This document shows, one piece after another, positions 1-10,353 of a stretch of DNA of 64,000 bases. Position numbers and translations under genes: made by a program. The stretch's first letter is position 1, and each line of letters starts with the position of its first letter. The DNA is from Trinickia terrae. Lineage in GTDB: Bacteria; Pseudomonadota; Gammaproteobacteria; Burkholderiales; Burkholderiaceae. The stretch is taken from positions 49,785 through 113,784 of the forward strand of contig NZ_SWJE01000020.1 in the NCBI RefSeq assembly GCF_005144415.1, written 5' to 3'. The notes below the pieces were generated by a model. The model was given only the letters and a program-made list of their open reading frames with translations. It was not told the DNA's origin and made no database searches.

Positions 1-795
1 ATGCGACAGCGAATGCACGCAGCCGAGCCCCTTCTGGAACGCCATCGCCCCCTGCATCGACGCGCTCATCATGTTCAGGCGCGCCGCGCGGTCGCCGCCG
101 TCGTGCGTCGCGCGCTCGATATGCGCCCAGGCGCGCTCGAGCCCGTCGAGCGCGATGCCGTCGGCGGGCGGATTGAAGGCCGGCGAGAGAAACGTCTCGA
201 TGCAATGCGCGATCGCGTCCATGCCCGTGGCGGCAGTCAACATCGGCGGCAAGCCAAGCGTCAGGCCTGGATCGCAGATCGCCGACTTCGGCAGCAAGTG
301 CCACGAATGGAAGCCGAGCTTGCGGCCGTCGTTCAAGATGATGATCGCGCCGCGCGCCACTTCGCTGCCGGTGCCCGCCGTAGTCGGAATCGCGATCAGC
401 GGCGCGGCGGCTTCGGTGATCCGGCCGCTGCCGCCCTCGATCGTCGCGTAGCGGGTCAGGCCGCCTTCGTGCGTCGCCGCGATCGCGACGCCCTTCGCGA
501 GATCGATCGACGACCCGCCGCCGACCGCGATCAGCCCGTCGCAGCCCTCGTCGCGATAGCGGGCGGCAGCCGCGAGCACCATCGCCTCGGTGGGGTTCGA
601 AGGCGTGTCGTCGAAAACGGGCGCCGTGCCGAGCTTCGACGCATCGAGCGCGCGCTCGACGAGCCCGGCCGCGGCGACGCCCTTGTCGGTCACGACGAGC
701 GGCCGCTTGATGCCGGCGCGCGCGCATTCCGCGTCGAGCATGGCGAGCGCGTCGTAGCCGAGATGGATGTGGGTCAGGTAGTAGATGTAAGCCAT
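1..795 (-). CDS. Iron-containing alcohol dehydrogenase (C-terminal part beyond window)
   Basis: The window cuts this gene: 265 codons are visible from the ATG at 795 to the window edge, so the C-terminus is missing. It reads as a group III, iron-dependent NAD(P) alcohol dehydrogenase. The GGGSS nucleotide-binding loop and the family signature around TTAGTGSE are present. Metal ligands can be seen in GMDAIAHCIE (Asp and His) and in GCVHSLSH near the cut end. Such enzymes interconvert alcohols and aldehydes in the cytoplasm; the substrate cannot be told from the sequence. The long open frame on the other strand is its antisense shadow. A Nudix gene lies 78 bases upstream in the same direction. 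Confidence 0.9.
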   Translation of the reverse strand, partial: MAYIYYLTHIHLGYDALAMLDAECARAGIKRPLVVTDKGVAAAGLVERALDASKLGTAPVFDDTPSNPTEAMVLAAAARYRDEGCDGLIAVGGGSSIDLAKGVAIAATHEGGLTRYATIEGGSGRITEAAAPLIAIPTTAGTGSEVARGAIIILNDGRKLGFHSWHLLPKSAICDPGLTLGLPPMLTAATGMDAIAHCIETFLSPAFNPPADGIALDGLERAWAHIERATHDGGDRAARLNMMSASMQGAMAFQKGLGCVHSLSH

Positions 796-873
796 GGCGA
801 GTCTGCCCTCCTCCTCGTGATGCCGATGCCGGCCCGCACGATGCCGACGCAGCCGGCTGCTGCCTGCGCCGCG

Positions 874-1404
874 CTACTGCCCGGGCCTTTCGACGAATTC
901 GAACGGCAAGCCGCGGCGGCGCATCCATTCGCCGAGCGCCTGCCCGGTGCCCGCCCGCCACGGACGCAGCTTTGCCGGTTCGACCAGCCGATATTCGAGC
1001 AACTCGGGCGACAGCGCAATCGTCCCATGCGCACGCACGTGATACGCGATGATCAGCTCGTTCTTCCTGATGAATTCATAGACACCGATCAGCTCCGTGG
1101 TCTCGACATGCAGCGACGTTTCTTCGAGCACTTCGCGCGCGATGCCTTCCTCGGGCGTCTCGCCGTTCTCGAGGAAGCCGGTGATCAAGGCGAACACGCC
1201 TTCGGTCCAGGCAGCATTGCGTGCGAGCAGGATCTTGCCTTCGTATTCGACGATCGCGGCCACGACCGGCACCGGATTGTTCCAGTGAACAAAGCCGCAG
1301 GTATCGTCGGAACATGCCTGCCGCGGCCGGCCACCGTCCGTGTCGACATCGGCACGGACGATCAAGGGCTTGGCGCAGCGCGGACAGAATTGGTAATCGG
1401 TCAT
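874..1404 (-). CDS. Nudix hydrolase with N-terminal zinc ribbon
   Basis: A 176-residue protein. Residues 7-36 carry two cysteine pairs (CPRC and CSDDTC), the zinc ribbon found ahead of many Nudix domains such as NudC-type NADH pyrophosphatases. The Nudix box follows at about residues 76-98, with the GE and REVLEE residues intact (metal-binding glutamates). The protein is shorter than NudC, and its substrate, probably a nucleoside diphosphate linked to another group, cannot be assigned. It acts in the cytoplasm. It lies between the alcohol dehydrogenase and alaS on the same strand, but the alaS terminator separates it from alaS. Confidence 0.88.
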   Translation of the reverse strand: MTDYQFCPRCAKPLIVRADVDTDGGRPRQACSDDTCGFVHWNNPVPVVAAIVEYEGKILLARNAAWTEGVFALITGFLENGETPEEGIAREVLEETSLHVETTELIGVYEFIRKNELIIAYHVRAHGTIALSPELLEYRLVEPAKLRPWRAGTGQALGEWMRRRGLPFEFVERPGQ

Positions 1405-1552
1405 GGGCGGATGGTGGGTAAGGCGATCGGGTACGCAGGCGGGCCTGGCGATGCGTATCGGCGCAGGCGAGCCTATCGGCCAGTCAGCCAGCGCCGGCGA
1501 GCGAACATTCTAGCGGCTTTATGTCGCATACGCCGCTGGCGCCGTAGGCGCA

Positions 1553-1586
1553 TAAAAAAGCCGCGAGCATCGATGCCCGCGGCTTA
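1553..1586 (-). terminator. Rho-independent terminator of alaS
   Basis: An 11-bp stem with one mismatch (AAGCCGCGAGC against GCCCGCGGCTT, loop ATCGAT) spans 1558-1585. Read on the minus strand it is followed by a run of six T. It sits 54 bases after the alaS stop codon. Confidence 0.85.
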
Positions 1587-1639
1587 TTTACTGCGTCTGC
1601 GGCGGGCTGCTCACGCAACCCGCGATGCTGTTCGCCGCT

Positions 1640-4264
1640 TTACAGCTGCGCAGCCACCCAGCCCTGCACGCCGGCGAGCGCCTTCGGCAGATTCGCGGGC
1701 TCGGTGCCGCCGGCCTGCGCCATGTCCGGCCGGCCACCGCCCTTGCCGCCCACTTGCTGCGCGACGAAGTTGACGAGCTCGCCCGCCTTTACCTTCTTGC
1801 TCGCATCGGGTGTCACGCCGGCGATCAGGCTGACCTTGCCGCCTTCCACCGACGCCAGCACGATCGCCGCATGCTTGAGCTTGTCCTTGAGCTTGTCGAC
1901 AGTTTCGCGCAGCGTCTTCACGTCCGCGCCTTCGAGCGTCGCCGCGAGCACCTGCACACCGGCCACCTCGATTGCCTGGCCGGCGAGCTCGTCGCCCTGG
2001 CTCGACGCAAGCTTCGACTTCAGCGCGCCCAGCTCCTTCTCGAGCGACTTCACCTGATCCTGCACCTGCGCGATGCGCTGCGTGAGCTCGGCCGGCTGTG
2101 CCTTGAGCGCCGCCGCTGCCGCATTGATGCGCGCGTCGAGCTCCTGGACATAGCGCACCGCGTTGTCGCCGGTGATCGCCTCGACGCGGCGGATGCCGGC
2201 CGCGACGCCGCCTTCCATCACGATCTTGAAGAGGCCGATGTCGCCGCTGCGGTGCACGTGCGTGCCGCCGCACAGCTCGCGCGAGAAGCCCAGATCGAGC
2301 ACGCGCACCTCATCGCCGTACTTCTCGCCGAAGAGCGCCATCGCGCCGCCCTTCACCGCTTCGTCGAACGGCATCACGCGCACGATGCCCGGCGCGTTCG
2401 CGAGCACTTCCTGGTTGACGATCGCTTCGACGCGGCGGATTTCGTCGTCCGTCATCGGCGCGTTGTGCGCGAAGTCGAAGCGGGTCTTGTCGGCGTCGAC
2501 GAGCGAGCCCTTCTGCTGCACGTGCGAGCCGAGCACTTCGCGCAGCGCCTTGTGCATCAGGTGAGTGGCCGAGTGGTTGCGCGCCGTGCGGGCACGGCGG
2601 ATCGCGTCGATCTCCGCCTTCACGACGTCGCCGACCTTGAGCGTGCCCTGCTCGAGCGTGCCGTGATGGCCGATCACGTCGGCCTGGACCTTCAGCGTAT
2701 CGGCGACCGCAAAACGCAGGCTCGCGTTGCCGATCACGCCCTGGTCGCCGACCTGGCCGCCCGATTCCGCATAGAACGGCGTGTGATCGAGCACGACCAC
2801 CGCCTGCTGGCCCTTCGCGACCTCATTGACGGCCGAGCCGTCGACGTAGAGCGCGACCACTTTCGCGTCGTCGAAGATCTGCTCTTCGTAGCCGTGGAAC
2901 GTGGTCTTCGCGCCCGAATATTCGAGGCCCTGCGCCATCTTGAACTTGCCGGCCGCGCGCGCCTGCTCGCGCTGGCGCGACATCGCCTCGTCGAACGCAG
3001 GCTCGTCGACGCTCATGCCGCGCTCGCGGCAGACGTCCGCAGTCAGATCGAGCGGGAAGCCGTAGGTGTCGTGCAGCTTGAACGCGATTTCGCCGTCGAG
3101 CGTCTTGCCGCCCTTCGATTCCAGATCGGCCAGCGCCGCATCCAGGATCGACATGCCGTGCTCGATCGTCTCGAAGAAGCGTTCTTCTTCCTGGCGCAGC
3201 ACATCGGTCACGCGCTGCTCGGCGTCCCCGAGCTCGGCGTACGCGCCACCCATCTGCTCGACGAGGTCTGCCACGAGCTTGTGGAAGAACGCGCTCTTGC
3301 TGCCAAGCTTGTAGCCGTGGCGGATCGCGCGGCGCACGATCCGGCGCAGCACGTAGCCGCGCCCTTCGTTGCCGGGAATCACGCCGTCGACGATCAGGAA
3401 CGAGCAGGCGCGGATGTGATCGGCGATCACCTTCAGCGAATTGTTCGACAGGTCGGCGACGCCCGTTTCGCGCCCGGCCGCCTTGATGAGCGCCTGGAAC
3501 AGGTCGATTTCATAGTTGCTGTGCACGTGCTGGAGCACGGCGGCGATCCGCTCGAGGCCCATGCCGGTGTCGACGCACTGCTTCGGCAGCGGCGTCATGT
3601 TGCCCTGCGCGTCGCGATTGAACTGCATGAACACGAGGTTCCAGATCTCGATGTAGCGGTCGCCGTCCTCTTCGGGCGATCCCGGCGGACCGCCCCAGAC
3701 GTCCGGGCCGTGATCGTAGAAGATTTCCGAGCACGGGCCGCACGGGCCGGTGTCGGCCATCTGCCAGAAGTTGTCGGACGCGTAGCGCGCGCCCTTGTTG
3801 TCGCCGATGCGGATGATGCGCTCGGCGCGCACGCCGACTTCCTTCGCCCAGATGTCGTAGGCCTCGTCGTCTTCCTTGTAGATCGTGACCCAGAGCTTGT
3901 CCTTCGGCAGCTGGTAGACGGCGGTCAGCAGCTCCCATGCGTAGTGGATCGCGTCGCGCTTGAAGTAGTCGCCGAACGAGAAGTTGCCGAGCATCTCGAA
4001 GAACGTGTGGTGGCGCGCCGTGTAGCCGACGTTCTCGAGGTCGTTGTGCTTGCCGCCCGCGCGCACGCTGCGCTGCGCGGTCGTGGCGCGCGAGTACGGA
4101 CGCGATTCGGCGCCGAGGAAGACGTCCTTGAACTGCACCATCCCCGAATTGGTGAAGAGCAGCGTCGGGTCGTTGCCGGGCACGAGGCTCGACGAACGGA
4201 CGATCATATGGCCCTTCGATTCGAAGAACTTGAGGAATTTCTCGCGGATTTCGGCGGCTTTCAT
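1640..4264 (-). CDS. alaS: Alanyl-tRNA synthetase
   Basis: An 874-residue class II aminoacyl-tRNA synthetase that charges tRNA-Ala. The N-terminal catalytic core begins [14 protein letters not shown] and carries class II motif residues in [19 protein letters not shown]. The central editing domain has the zinc-binding [16 protein letters not shown] and the CGGTH motif that clears mischarged Ser/Gly. A coiled coil and the C-Ala domain rich in Gly and Lys ([13 protein letters not shown]) end the protein. Length matches the family. I chose the inner ATG at 4264 rather than an upstream in-frame one because the conserved protein starts there. Confidence 0.98.
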   Translation of the reverse strand: MKAAEIREKFLKFFESKGHMIVRSSSLVPGNDPTLLFTNSGMVQFKDVFLGAESRPYSRATTAQRSVRAGGKHNDLENVGYTARHHTFFEMLGNFSFGDYFKRDAIHYAWELLTAVYQLPKDKLWVTIYKEDDEAYDIWAKEVGVRAERIIRIGDNKGARYASDNFWQMADTGPCGPCSEIFYDHGPDVWGGPPGSPEEDGDRYIEIWNLVFMQFNRDAQGNMTPLPKQCVDTGMGLERIAAVLQHVHSNYEIDLFQALIKAAGRETGVADLSNNSLKVIADHIRACSFLIVDGVIPGNEGRGYVLRRIVRRAIRHGYKLGSKSAFFHKLVADLVEQMGGAYAELGDAEQRVTDVLRQEEERFFETIEHGMSILDAALADLESKGGKTLDGEIAFKLHDTYGFPLDLTADVCRERGMSVDEPAFDEAMSRQREQARAAGKFKMAQGLEYSGAKTTFHGYEEQIFDDAKVVALYVDGSAVNEVAKGQQAVVVLDHTPFYAESGGQVGDQGVIGNASLRFAVADTLKVQADVIGHHGTLEQGTLKVGDVVKAEIDAIRRARTARNHSATHLMHKALREVLGSHVQQKGSLVDADKTRFDFAHNAPMTDDEIRRVEAIVNQEVLANAPGIVRVMPFDEAVKGGAMALFGEKYGDEVRVLDLGFSRELCGGTHVHRSGDIGLFKIVMEGGVAAGIRRVEAITGDNAVRYVQELDARINAAAAALKAQPAELTQRIAQVQDQVKSLEKELGALKSKLASSQGDELAGQAIEVAGVQVLAATLEGADVKTLRETVDKLKDKLKHAAIVLASVEGGKVSLIAGVTPDASKKVKAGELVNFVAQQVGGKGGGRPDMAQAGGTEPANLPKALAGVQGWVAAQL

Positions 4265-4395
4265 AAGCGTGCTGGAGACGTTTTGGCTGGATCTGGCGCC
4301 GCCGCCCCGATCAGCTCGGGTCAAGCGGGCGGGCCCATGGTTATTGGCTTAAACGATTGATTATACGGGATTGCCGCAGGTGCGCCGCGCCCCGG

Positions 4396-4947
4396 TCAAT
4401 CCAGCAGCGAAGCCAGCAAACGCCGTCCTTCTTCCCAATCGCCCAGCCCGCTTTCGGCGTTGATATGGCCGCGCGGACCAATGTTCACGAAGCGGCTGCC
4501 CCACGCGCCGGCGCAGCGCTGCGCGAATTCGATGCGGCAGTATGGGTCGTCGGTGCTGGCGACGACGATCGTCGGGAACGGCAGCGGCACGAGCGGCACA
4601 TTCGCGAAACCGTGCGCTTCGCTCGGAAACGAGACGCTCGCCGGATCGGGCACCGCGACGAACAGCGCGCCGGCGATCTTGGCGAGCTGATCGGGCGTCG
4701 CACAATGCGCCGCCCAAAACACCGTGGTCAAACAGCCGAGGCTATGCGCCGCGATCAGGATCGGATCTTCTTCCGCGGCGTCGACCACCACGTCGAGCGT
4801 GTCGCACCAGGCCTCGCAAACCGCATTGTCCCAATCGGGCATCGACACCCGCACGAACATCGGGTCGGCGTCTTCCCAGCGGCTTTGCCAGTGATCGGGT
4901 CCCGAATTGGCGTACCCCGGCAGCACGCACACTCGTCTTGTATCCAT
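4396..4947 (-). CDS. RBBP9/YdeN-family alpha/beta serine hydrolase
   Basis: A 183-residue small alpha/beta hydrolase of the RBBP9/YdeN family. The N-terminal CVLPGYANSGPDHWQ is typical of the family. The nucleophile elbow is AHSLGC, the acid is probably in STDDPYC, and the histidine is in GHINAESG near the C-terminus, so the catalytic triad looks complete. No signal peptide is visible, so it should be cytoplasmic. The substrate is unknown. It is transcribed away from glnS and lies 131 bases upstream of alaS. Confidence 0.87.
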   Translation of the reverse strand: MDTRRVCVLPGYANSGPDHWQSRWEDADPMFVRVSMPDWDNAVCEAWCDTLDVVVDAAEEDPILIAAHSLGCLTTVFWAAHCATPDQLAKIAGALFVAVPDPASVSFPSEAHGFANVPLVPLPFPTIVVASTDDPYCRIEFAQRCAGAWGSRFVNIGPRGHINAESGLGDWEEGRRLLASLLD

Positions 4948-5139
4948 TTTGTGTTATCCCTGATTCCTTGCCGGTAGAGCCCGCCATCTTGCCGAACGCG
5001 AACCGTTCACGCAAGGCGCGCGACGACGCGGCCCGCCCGCGCAAGCGCCAGGGCGCGCCCGCGCGCGGCCGCTCAGGTAGAATTGGCGGATCAAGCGGGC
5101 GCAATGGCGCGTCCATTTAGCCGACTCTCTCCTTCTCGC

Positions 5140-6849
5140 ATGAACACCGAACGCAACGACGCACCGGCGGCATCCAATTTCATCCGCAACATCATCGACG
5201 ACGACAACCGCACCGGCAAATGGGGCGGCCGCGTGGAAACGCGCTTCCCGCCCGAGCCGAACGGCTATCTGCATATCGGTCACGCGAAAAGCATCTGCCT
5301 GAATTTCGGCGTCGCGCGCGATTACGGCGGCGTGTGCCACCTGCGCTTCGATGACACCAATCCAGAAAAGGAAAGCGTCGAGTACGTCGATTCGATCGTC
5401 GACGCCGTGCGCTGGCTCGGCTTCGATTGGAACAAGGATGGCGCCGAGCACCGCTACTACGCGAGCGACTATTACGACAAGCTCTACCAGTTCGCCGAGC
5501 TCCTGATCGAGCGCGGCCGCGCCTACGTCGACAGCCAATCGGCCGAGGAGATGCGCGCGAACCGCGGCTCGCTGACCGAGCCGGGCAAGCACTCGCCCTG
5601 CCGCGACCGCTCGCCCGAAGAAAACCTCGACCTGTTCCGCCGCATGAAGGCCGGCGAGTTCAAGGAAGGCGAGCACGTGCTGCGCGCAAAGATCGACATG
5701 GCTTCGCCGAACATCAACATGCGCGATCCGGTGATCTACCGGATCCGCTTCGCGCATCACTACCGCACCGGCGACCAATGGTGCGTGTACCCGATGTACG
5801 ACTACACGCACTGCATCTCGGATGCGCTCGAAAACATCACGCATTCGCTGTGCACGCTCGAATTCGAAGACCACCGGCCGCTCTACGACTGGATCCTCGA
5901 CGAGCTCGCCGACGCCGGCGTCTTCACGCGGCCGCTGCCGCAGCAAATCGAGTTCTCGCGGCTGAACCTCACCTATGCGATCACGAGCAAGCGCAAGCTG
6001 CTGCAGCTCGTCACCGAAGGGCACGTCGACGGCTGGGACGACCCGCGCATGCCGACCATCGTCGGCGTGCGCCGGCGCGGCTTCACGCCGGACGGCATCA
6101 AGCTCTTCTGCGAGCGCATCGGCGTGACCAAGGTGGATTCCTGGATCGACATGAGCGTGTTCGAAGGCGCGCTGCGCGACGATCTCGACGACAAGGCGCC
6201 GCGTACAGCCGCCGTGCTCGACCCGCTCAAGCTCATCATCGACAACTACCCGGCCGATCTCACCGAGGAATGCTGCGCGCCGGTGCACCCGCACCATCCG
6301 GAGCACGGCGTGCGCACGTTCCCGATTTCGCGCGAGCTGTGGATCGAGCGCGAGGACTATAGCGAAACGCCGCCGAAGGGCTATTTCCGCCTCTTCCCGG
6401 GCAACAAGGTGCGACTGCGCTATGGCTACGTGATCGAATGCACGGGCGCGGACAAGGACGAGAACGGCAACGTGACCGCCGTCCACTGCAACTACTACCC
6501 GGACAGCAAGTCGGGCACGGAAGGCGCGAACAACTACAAGGTGAAGGGCAACATCCACTGGGTCAGCGCGGCGCATGCGGTCCCGGCCGAAGTTCGCATC
6601 TACGACCGGCTCTTCAAGGAAGCCCAGCCCGACGCGGGCGGCCGCGACTTCCTCGAAGCGCTGAATCCGGATTCGAAGCGCGTCGTCAGCGCCTACCTCG
6701 AACCGGGCGCCGGCAACGCCGAGCCCGAAGAGCGCTTCCAGTTCGAGCGGCACGGCTACTTCGTCGCCGACCGCTACGACTCGAAGCCGGGCAAGCCGGT
6801 GTTCAACCGGATCGTCGGTTTGCGCGACACTTGGGGCAAACCGGCCTGA
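5140..6849 (+). CDS. glnS: Glutaminyl-tRNA synthetase
   Basis: A 569-residue class I synthetase that attaches glutamine to tRNA-Gln. The HIGH motif is seen in [15 protein letters not shown] near residues 36-50, and the KMSKS equivalent is ITSKRKL in the middle of the protein. The C-terminal beta-barrel anticodon-binding part ([15 protein letters not shown]) is intact. The start at 5140 (MNTERNDAP) is preferred over an in-frame ATG at 5083, which would add an unrelated arginine-rich leader. Presence of GlnRS, typical of beta/gamma-proteobacteria, means glutamine is charged directly. Confidence 0.98.
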   Translation: MNTERNDAPAASNFIRNIIDDDNRTGKWGGRVETRFPPEPNGYLHIGHAKSICLNFGVARDYGGVCHLRFDDTNPEKESVEYVDSIVDAVRWLGFDWNKDGAEHRYYASDYYDKLYQFAELLIERGRAYVDSQSAEEMRANRGSLTEPGKHSPCRDRSPEENLDLFRRMKAGEFKEGEHVLRAKIDMASPNINMRDPVIYRIRFAHHYRTGDQWCVYPMYDYTHCISDALENITHSLCTLEFEDHRPLYDWILDELADAGVFTRPLPQQIEFSRLNLTYAITSKRKLLQLVTEGHVDGWDDPRMPTIVGVRRRGFTPDGIKLFCERIGVTKVDSWIDMSVFEGALRDDLDDKAPRTAAVLDPLKLIIDNYPADLTEECCAPVHPHHPEHGVRTFPISRELWIEREDYSETPPKGYFRLFPGNKVRLRYGYVIECTGADKDENGNVTAVHCNYYPDSKSGTEGANNYKVKGNIHWVSAAHAVPAEVRIYDRLFKEAQPDAGGRDFLEALNPDSKRVVSAYLEPGAGNAEPEERFQFERHGYFVADRYDSKPGKPVFNRIVGLRDTWGKPA

Positions 6850-6926
6850 TCTCGCCTTTGCTCGTCGTTGCTGCCGTTGCATTAAGCAATTCGAAACTTG
6901 TCGAGTGGTTCACGCAGAGAGGACCG

Positions 6927-7844
6927 ATGAAGCTTGCCGCTCGATTCACGCCGCTCGCAGGCGCGGCGGCGATGCTGCTCGCATTCGCCGCGCCAGCCGC
7001 CCAAGCCCAGGGCGGCGATCCCGAAGGCACGCTCAAGAAAATTCGCGACGACGGCGCGATCTCCCTGGGCGTTCATGAATCGTCGGTGCCGTTCGCCTAT
7101 GCGGACAGCGCCGGCCACACGACCGGCTACTCATACGCGATCGCGCTGCTGATCGTCGACGAGATCAAGCGCGAGCTGAACCTCCCGGGCCTCGTCGTGC
7201 GCGAGGTGCCGATCACGCCGCAAAACCGCATTCCGCTGATGACGAGCAGTCAGATCGATCTCGAATGCGGCTCCACGACGCATACGCATGCGCGCGACGA
7301 TCAGGTCGCGTTCTCCGACAGCTTCTTTCAATACGCGGTACGCATGCTCGTCAAGAAGACGTCGGGGATCGCGGACTATCGCGATCTCGCGGGCAAGCCG
7401 GTCGTTACGACGGCGGGCTCGTCCGACGAGCGCCTGCTGCGCAAGCTCGATAGCGACCAGCACCTGAACATGCGCATCATGAGCGTGAGGGATCATCCCG
7501 AAGCGTTCGAAGCACTGCGCACCGACCGCGCGGTCGCGTATGTGATGGACGAACCGCTGCTCTATGGGAACAAAGCCGAGGCGGCGCGTCCGGGCGACTA
7601 TGCGATCGTCGGCCCGCCGCTGCGCCACGAGGTCTATGCGTGCATGCTCAGGAAAGGAGATGCGCCGTTCAAGAAGCTCGTGGACCGCGTGATCGACCGC
7701 CTCGAAACGTCCGGCGAGGCGCAAAAGCTCTACGACATGTGGTTCACGCAGCCGATCCCGCCGCGCGGGCTCAATCTCGATTATCCGATCCCGGATGAGA
7801 TGAAGGCGCTGTTCGCGCATCCGAACGACAAGCCGCTCGACTGA
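6927..7844 (+). CDS. Periplasmic amino-acid ABC transporter binding protein (GltI-like)
   Basis: A 305-residue family 3 solute-binding protein with a Sec signal peptide ending near AAQAQ at residues 22-26. The mature protein begins with the GTLKKIRDDGAISLGVHESSVPFAY region typical of glutamate/aspartate binding proteins. It should deliver a polar amino acid to an inner-membrane ABC permease, but no permease or ATPase gene is next to it, so it is an orphan component or works with a distant transporter. The ATG at 6927 has an AGAGAGGA ribosome site. It follows glnS by 77 bases and converges on a Nudix gene. Confidence 0.88.
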   Translation: MKLAARFTPLAGAAAMLLAFAAPAAQAQGGDPEGTLKKIRDDGAISLGVHESSVPFAYADSAGHTTGYSYAIALLIVDEIKRELNLPGLVVREVPITPQNRIPLMTSSQIDLECGSTTHTHARDDQVAFSDSFFQYAVRMLVKKTSGIADYRDLAGKPVVTTAGSSDERLLRKLDSDQHLNMRIMSVRDHPEAFEALRTDRAVAYVMDEPLLYGNKAEAARPGDYAIVGPPLRHEVYACMLRKGDAPFKKLVDRVIDRLETSGEAQKLYDMWFTQPIPPRGLNLDYPIPDEMKALFAHPNDKPLD

Positions 7845-7858
7845 GCCGGCGCGCCGGT

Positions 7859-8308
7859 CTACAGCGACCGATGCAGCTCGGCGAGCGAAAGCGTCGTCTG
7901 AAAGAGCCGGTTGAGGCTGCGGCTCGCGTAGTGCCCCACTTCCCCTGGCTCGACCCAGCGAAAGGCGTCCATCTCGGGGATCATCACGCCATCCGAGCGG
8001 CGCGGAAACATCGAGGTGCAGACGCAGCGGCTCAGGTCGAGCTCGTCGTCCGCCGCGCGCGCCGCGAACAGGTGCAGGTCTTTGTCGCGGCGGTAGACGA
8101 AGCGCCCGAGGTCGTTGAGCCGCTGGGCCGCAAGCACGATGCCGGTCTCTTCGACAAGCTCGCGCAACGCCGCGGCGATCGGCGCTTCGCCTGGCTCGCC
8201 GTGGCCTTTGGGGATGTCCCAGTGCGTCGTGTCGGTTGCGTGCGCGAGCAGCACGCGGCCGCTGCCGTCTAGCAGCACGACGCCGCAGGAAGTCACGCGC
8301 TCGATCAT
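7859..8308 (-). CDS. Nudix hydrolase (Ap4A hydrolase-like)
   Basis: A protein of about 149 residues with an intact Nudix box, GHGEPGEAPIAAALRELVEETG, near residues 34-56 (G-x5-E-x7-REL-x2-EE). The opening ERVTSCGVVLLDGSGRVLLAH and the THWDIPKG stretch resemble bis(5'-nucleosyl)-tetraphosphatase-like Nudix enzymes, though the substrate is not proven. I chose ATG 8308 because the conserved region starts there and it lies just after the stop of the upstream gene. An in-frame ATG at 8338 would add ten residues and overlap the neighbour by 25 bases. Confidence 0.85.
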   Translation of the reverse strand: MIERVTSCGVVLLDGSGRVLLAHATDTTHWDIPKGHGEPGEAPIAAALRELVEETGIVLAAQRLNDLGRFVYRRDKDLHLFAARAADDELDLSRCVCTSMFPRRSDGVMIPEMDAFRWVEPGEVGHYASRSLNRLFQTTLSLAELHRSL

Positions 8309-8313
8309 CGCCG

Positions 8314-8703
8314 TCACTTCTGCTTCTGAAATTGCCATTGCCCGTTGCCGGTCTTGCAGTATTGCGGACGCAGCGTCATCGACTGCCTCTTCGCGCTCAG
8401 CACGGCCGTCATGCTCCGGCACGTGCGGCCGCCGTCCGTCGTCGTCTGGCTGATCGTGAGCATCGCATCGATCTTGACGCTGTTGCCCGTGCCCTCGTTC
8501 GTCCAGGTGGCCGTCTCGCCGTCGCGCTTGGCATCGAGCGCATGGTCGGCGGCCTTCAACAGCGAATCGATGTCGCGCTGGTGCATGTAGCTCATCGGGG
8601 TATCGTTCAAGAAGCTGTAGTTCGAGGCGTGGGCAGCGGCAGCGCCCGAGAGCAGCAGGCAGCAGGCAAGCGTGCGCAGCAGGGCGGAGGATCGCGTCGA
8701 CAT
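8314..8703 (-). CDS. Small secreted protein, RT0821/Lpp0805-like surface antigen domain
   Basis: A 129-residue exported protein. A signal peptide is clear (RTLACCLLLSGAAAAHAS, cleavage near residue 27). The C-terminal GRTCRSMTAVLSAKRQSMTLRPQYCKTGNGQWQFQ pattern, with two cysteines around a repeated Thr-rich strand, resembles the C-terminus of 17-kDa/RT0821-type surface antigens. No enzymatic motif is seen. The ATG at 8703 has a strong AAGGAG site six to ten bases upstream. An in-frame ATG at 8739 would place the ribosome site inside the gene. It may be cotranscribed with the Nudix gene after it. Confidence 0.72.
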   Translation of the reverse strand: MSTRSSALLRTLACCLLLSGAAAAHASNYSFLNDTPMSYMHQRDIDSLLKAADHALDAKRDGETATWTNEGTGNSVKIDAMLTISQTTTDGGRTCRSMTAVLSAKRQSMTLRPQYCKTGNGQWQFQKQK

Positions 8704-8744
8704 CGAGTTTTTCTCCTTGAGCGGTCGAGAGAATAGCACGCAGG

Positions 8745-10136
8745 TTACAGCGAGCCGGCCGACGTGAGGGCCGGCTCGCGATCGCTAGAGCGTGGCGCGG
8801 CCTCATGCCCGGCGACGGGCGCATCGGGCTCGTAGCCGTCGGTCAGCGTGTTCAGGAATGCGATGATGTCCTTGATCTCGGTCTCGTTCAGCGCGGGCTT
8901 GTCGCCCGGCTTGCGGTCGAACGGCGGGTCGGTGTTCAGGTTGGCCCAGTAGCGCTCGGGCAAGTCGTCGAACTTGCGGACCTTGCCCTTCACCACCGGA
9001 TAGAACTTTTCCGGGTTGGTATCGCGCTCGGCATAAAAGCGCATCACCTCTTCGAGCGAGTGGTAGATCCCGTTGTGAAAGAACGTCTTGCGCAGCGCGA
9101 CGTTGCGCAGCGTCGGCGTGCGGAACAACCCGCAATATTCGTCCCGGCCCTTCAGGTCGGTGCGCTCCGGGCCGCAGGCGCCCAGGTCGAAGAAACGCGG
9201 GTCCTGATTCACCTTCAGCGCGCGATTGCGCGGCACGCCGACGGCGATCAGGCCGAAATCGCTGAACTGCGGCGGCGAGCCGTCTCTCGCCGGCTTGCTC
9301 AGGTGGCAGCTCGCGCAGTTGCCCTTGCGCTCGTCGTCGAAAAGCTGCAAGCCACGCTGCTCGGCGGGCGTGAGCGTTGTGCGGCCGGCGAGGTACGCGT
9401 CGTATTTGCTCGTGTACGGATAGAACGTCCCTGGCGTCTGCTCGAAAATGCCGATCGCTTCGAGCACGGCGTCGAAGGCGGCGCGGTCGTCGTCGAGGAC
9501 ATGTGCGCCGAATGCCGCGCGAAACGCGTCCGCATACGGCGCGGCCCTCACGGCGGACGCCACGTGCGCAGGAGAACTGTGCATCTCGAACGGCGACAAG
9601 AGCGGGATGCGGGCCTGCTCGGCTCCCGTATCGACGCGGCCGTCCCAGGTCAGGCCGCCGGTCGGGCCGTTGTCGATGCTTTCGTCGCCTTCGTCGTCGG
9701 AATCGTGGAAGTGCTCCGTGAAGGCCGGCACCGACTGCAGGTACTTGAGCGTCGGCACGGCGCGGAAACCGGGCTGGCGCATGTCGGCGCCGCCTAGCTG
9801 CACGTCGAGCGCATTCGGCGGCCCGAACGCATGCGCGGGGCTGTGGCAGGTCGCGCACGCCTGCTTGCCCGAGCCCGACAGCGACGGGTCGAAGAATAGC
9901 TGCTTGCCGAGCGCCGTCTTCTGTCGCACGGCCTCGTAGACCTGGGCGCGCGTTTGTCCGCCCGCTTGGCCATCCTTCGATGAAGTCGGCACGGACAGCC
10001 CGTCGGCAGCGCTCATGGCTGAGCCAGGCGCATCGCAGGCAGCAAGACCGAAACACAGCAACGCCGCAGCAAGCGCGCCAGCTGGCCAGGCGAGCCTACG
10101 CGAAAGCCAAGCAGGAGAGCATCGGGGGAGTTTCAT
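8745..10136 (-). CDS. Di-haem cytochrome c peroxidase (MauG/CcpA family), lipoprotein
   Basis: A 463-residue periplasmic protein. The signal peptide ends in a lipobox (GLAAC), so it should be anchored in a membrane as a lipoprotein. Two CxxCH haem c motifs are present: CATCH in the N-terminal half and CASCH in the C-terminal half, with Met/His-containing loops such as FRTPTLRNVALRKTFFHNG between haem and C-terminus. This is the di-haem peroxidase/MauG fold, which reduces hydrogen peroxide with electrons from cytochromes or modifies a partner protein. It is larger than classic CcpA (about 320 residues). The start at ATG 10136 gives the signal peptide directly. It is divergent from an acid phosphatase gene. 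Confidence 0.9.
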   Translation of the reverse strand: MKLPRCSPAWLSRRLAWPAGALAAALLCFGLAACDAPGSAMSAADGLSVPTSSKDGQAGGQTRAQVYEAVRQKTALGKQLFFDPSLSGSGKQACATCHSPAHAFGPPNALDVQLGGADMRQPGFRAVPTLKYLQSVPAFTEHFHDSDDEGDESIDNGPTGGLTWDGRVDTGAEQARIPLLSPFEMHSSPAHVASAVRAAPYADAFRAAFGAHVLDDDRAAFDAVLEAIGIFEQTPGTFYPYTSKYDAYLAGRTTLTPAEQRGLQLFDDERKGNCASCHLSKPARDGSPPQFSDFGLIAVGVPRNRALKVNQDPRFFDLGACGPERTDLKGRDEYCGLFRTPTLRNVALRKTFFHNGIYHSLEEVMRFYAERDTNPEKFYPVVKGKVRKFDDLPERYWANLNTDPPFDRKPGDKPALNETEIKDIIAFLNTLTDGYEPDAPVAGHEAAPRSSDREPALTSAGSL

Positions 10137-10353
10137 TTCAGCACGACCCAATCCGCGAAACCGGCAAGCATAGGCCATCCAAACGGCTGGCGGGCCACCT
10201 TGACGGCCCGCCGCAACACGGCCGCCAGTATTGCATTCGCTTCCATGATTCTGTCAAATCACTTTGCCACACTGCACTGTCGTCAACGCGGCCGGCCACG
10301 CCCGCATCGAAAACAACGAGGCCCCGGCTCCCACGTAAAGAGAGAGATCACGC

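Noticed and set aside
1..1773. A 590-codon open frame on the plus strand at the window start
   Set aside because: Antisense of the alcohol dehydrogenase and Nudix genes; the minus strand shows clear family motifs.
1625..4360. A 911-codon open frame on the plus strand over alaS
   Set aside because: It is the antisense shadow of alaS in GC-rich DNA: Arg/His/Leu/Ala-rich, no domain, no ribosome site, while the minus strand encodes a complete AlaRS.
4954..6882. A 642-codon open frame on the minus strand over glnS
   Set aside because: Antisense of glnS; Arg/Val/Ala-rich composition without motifs.
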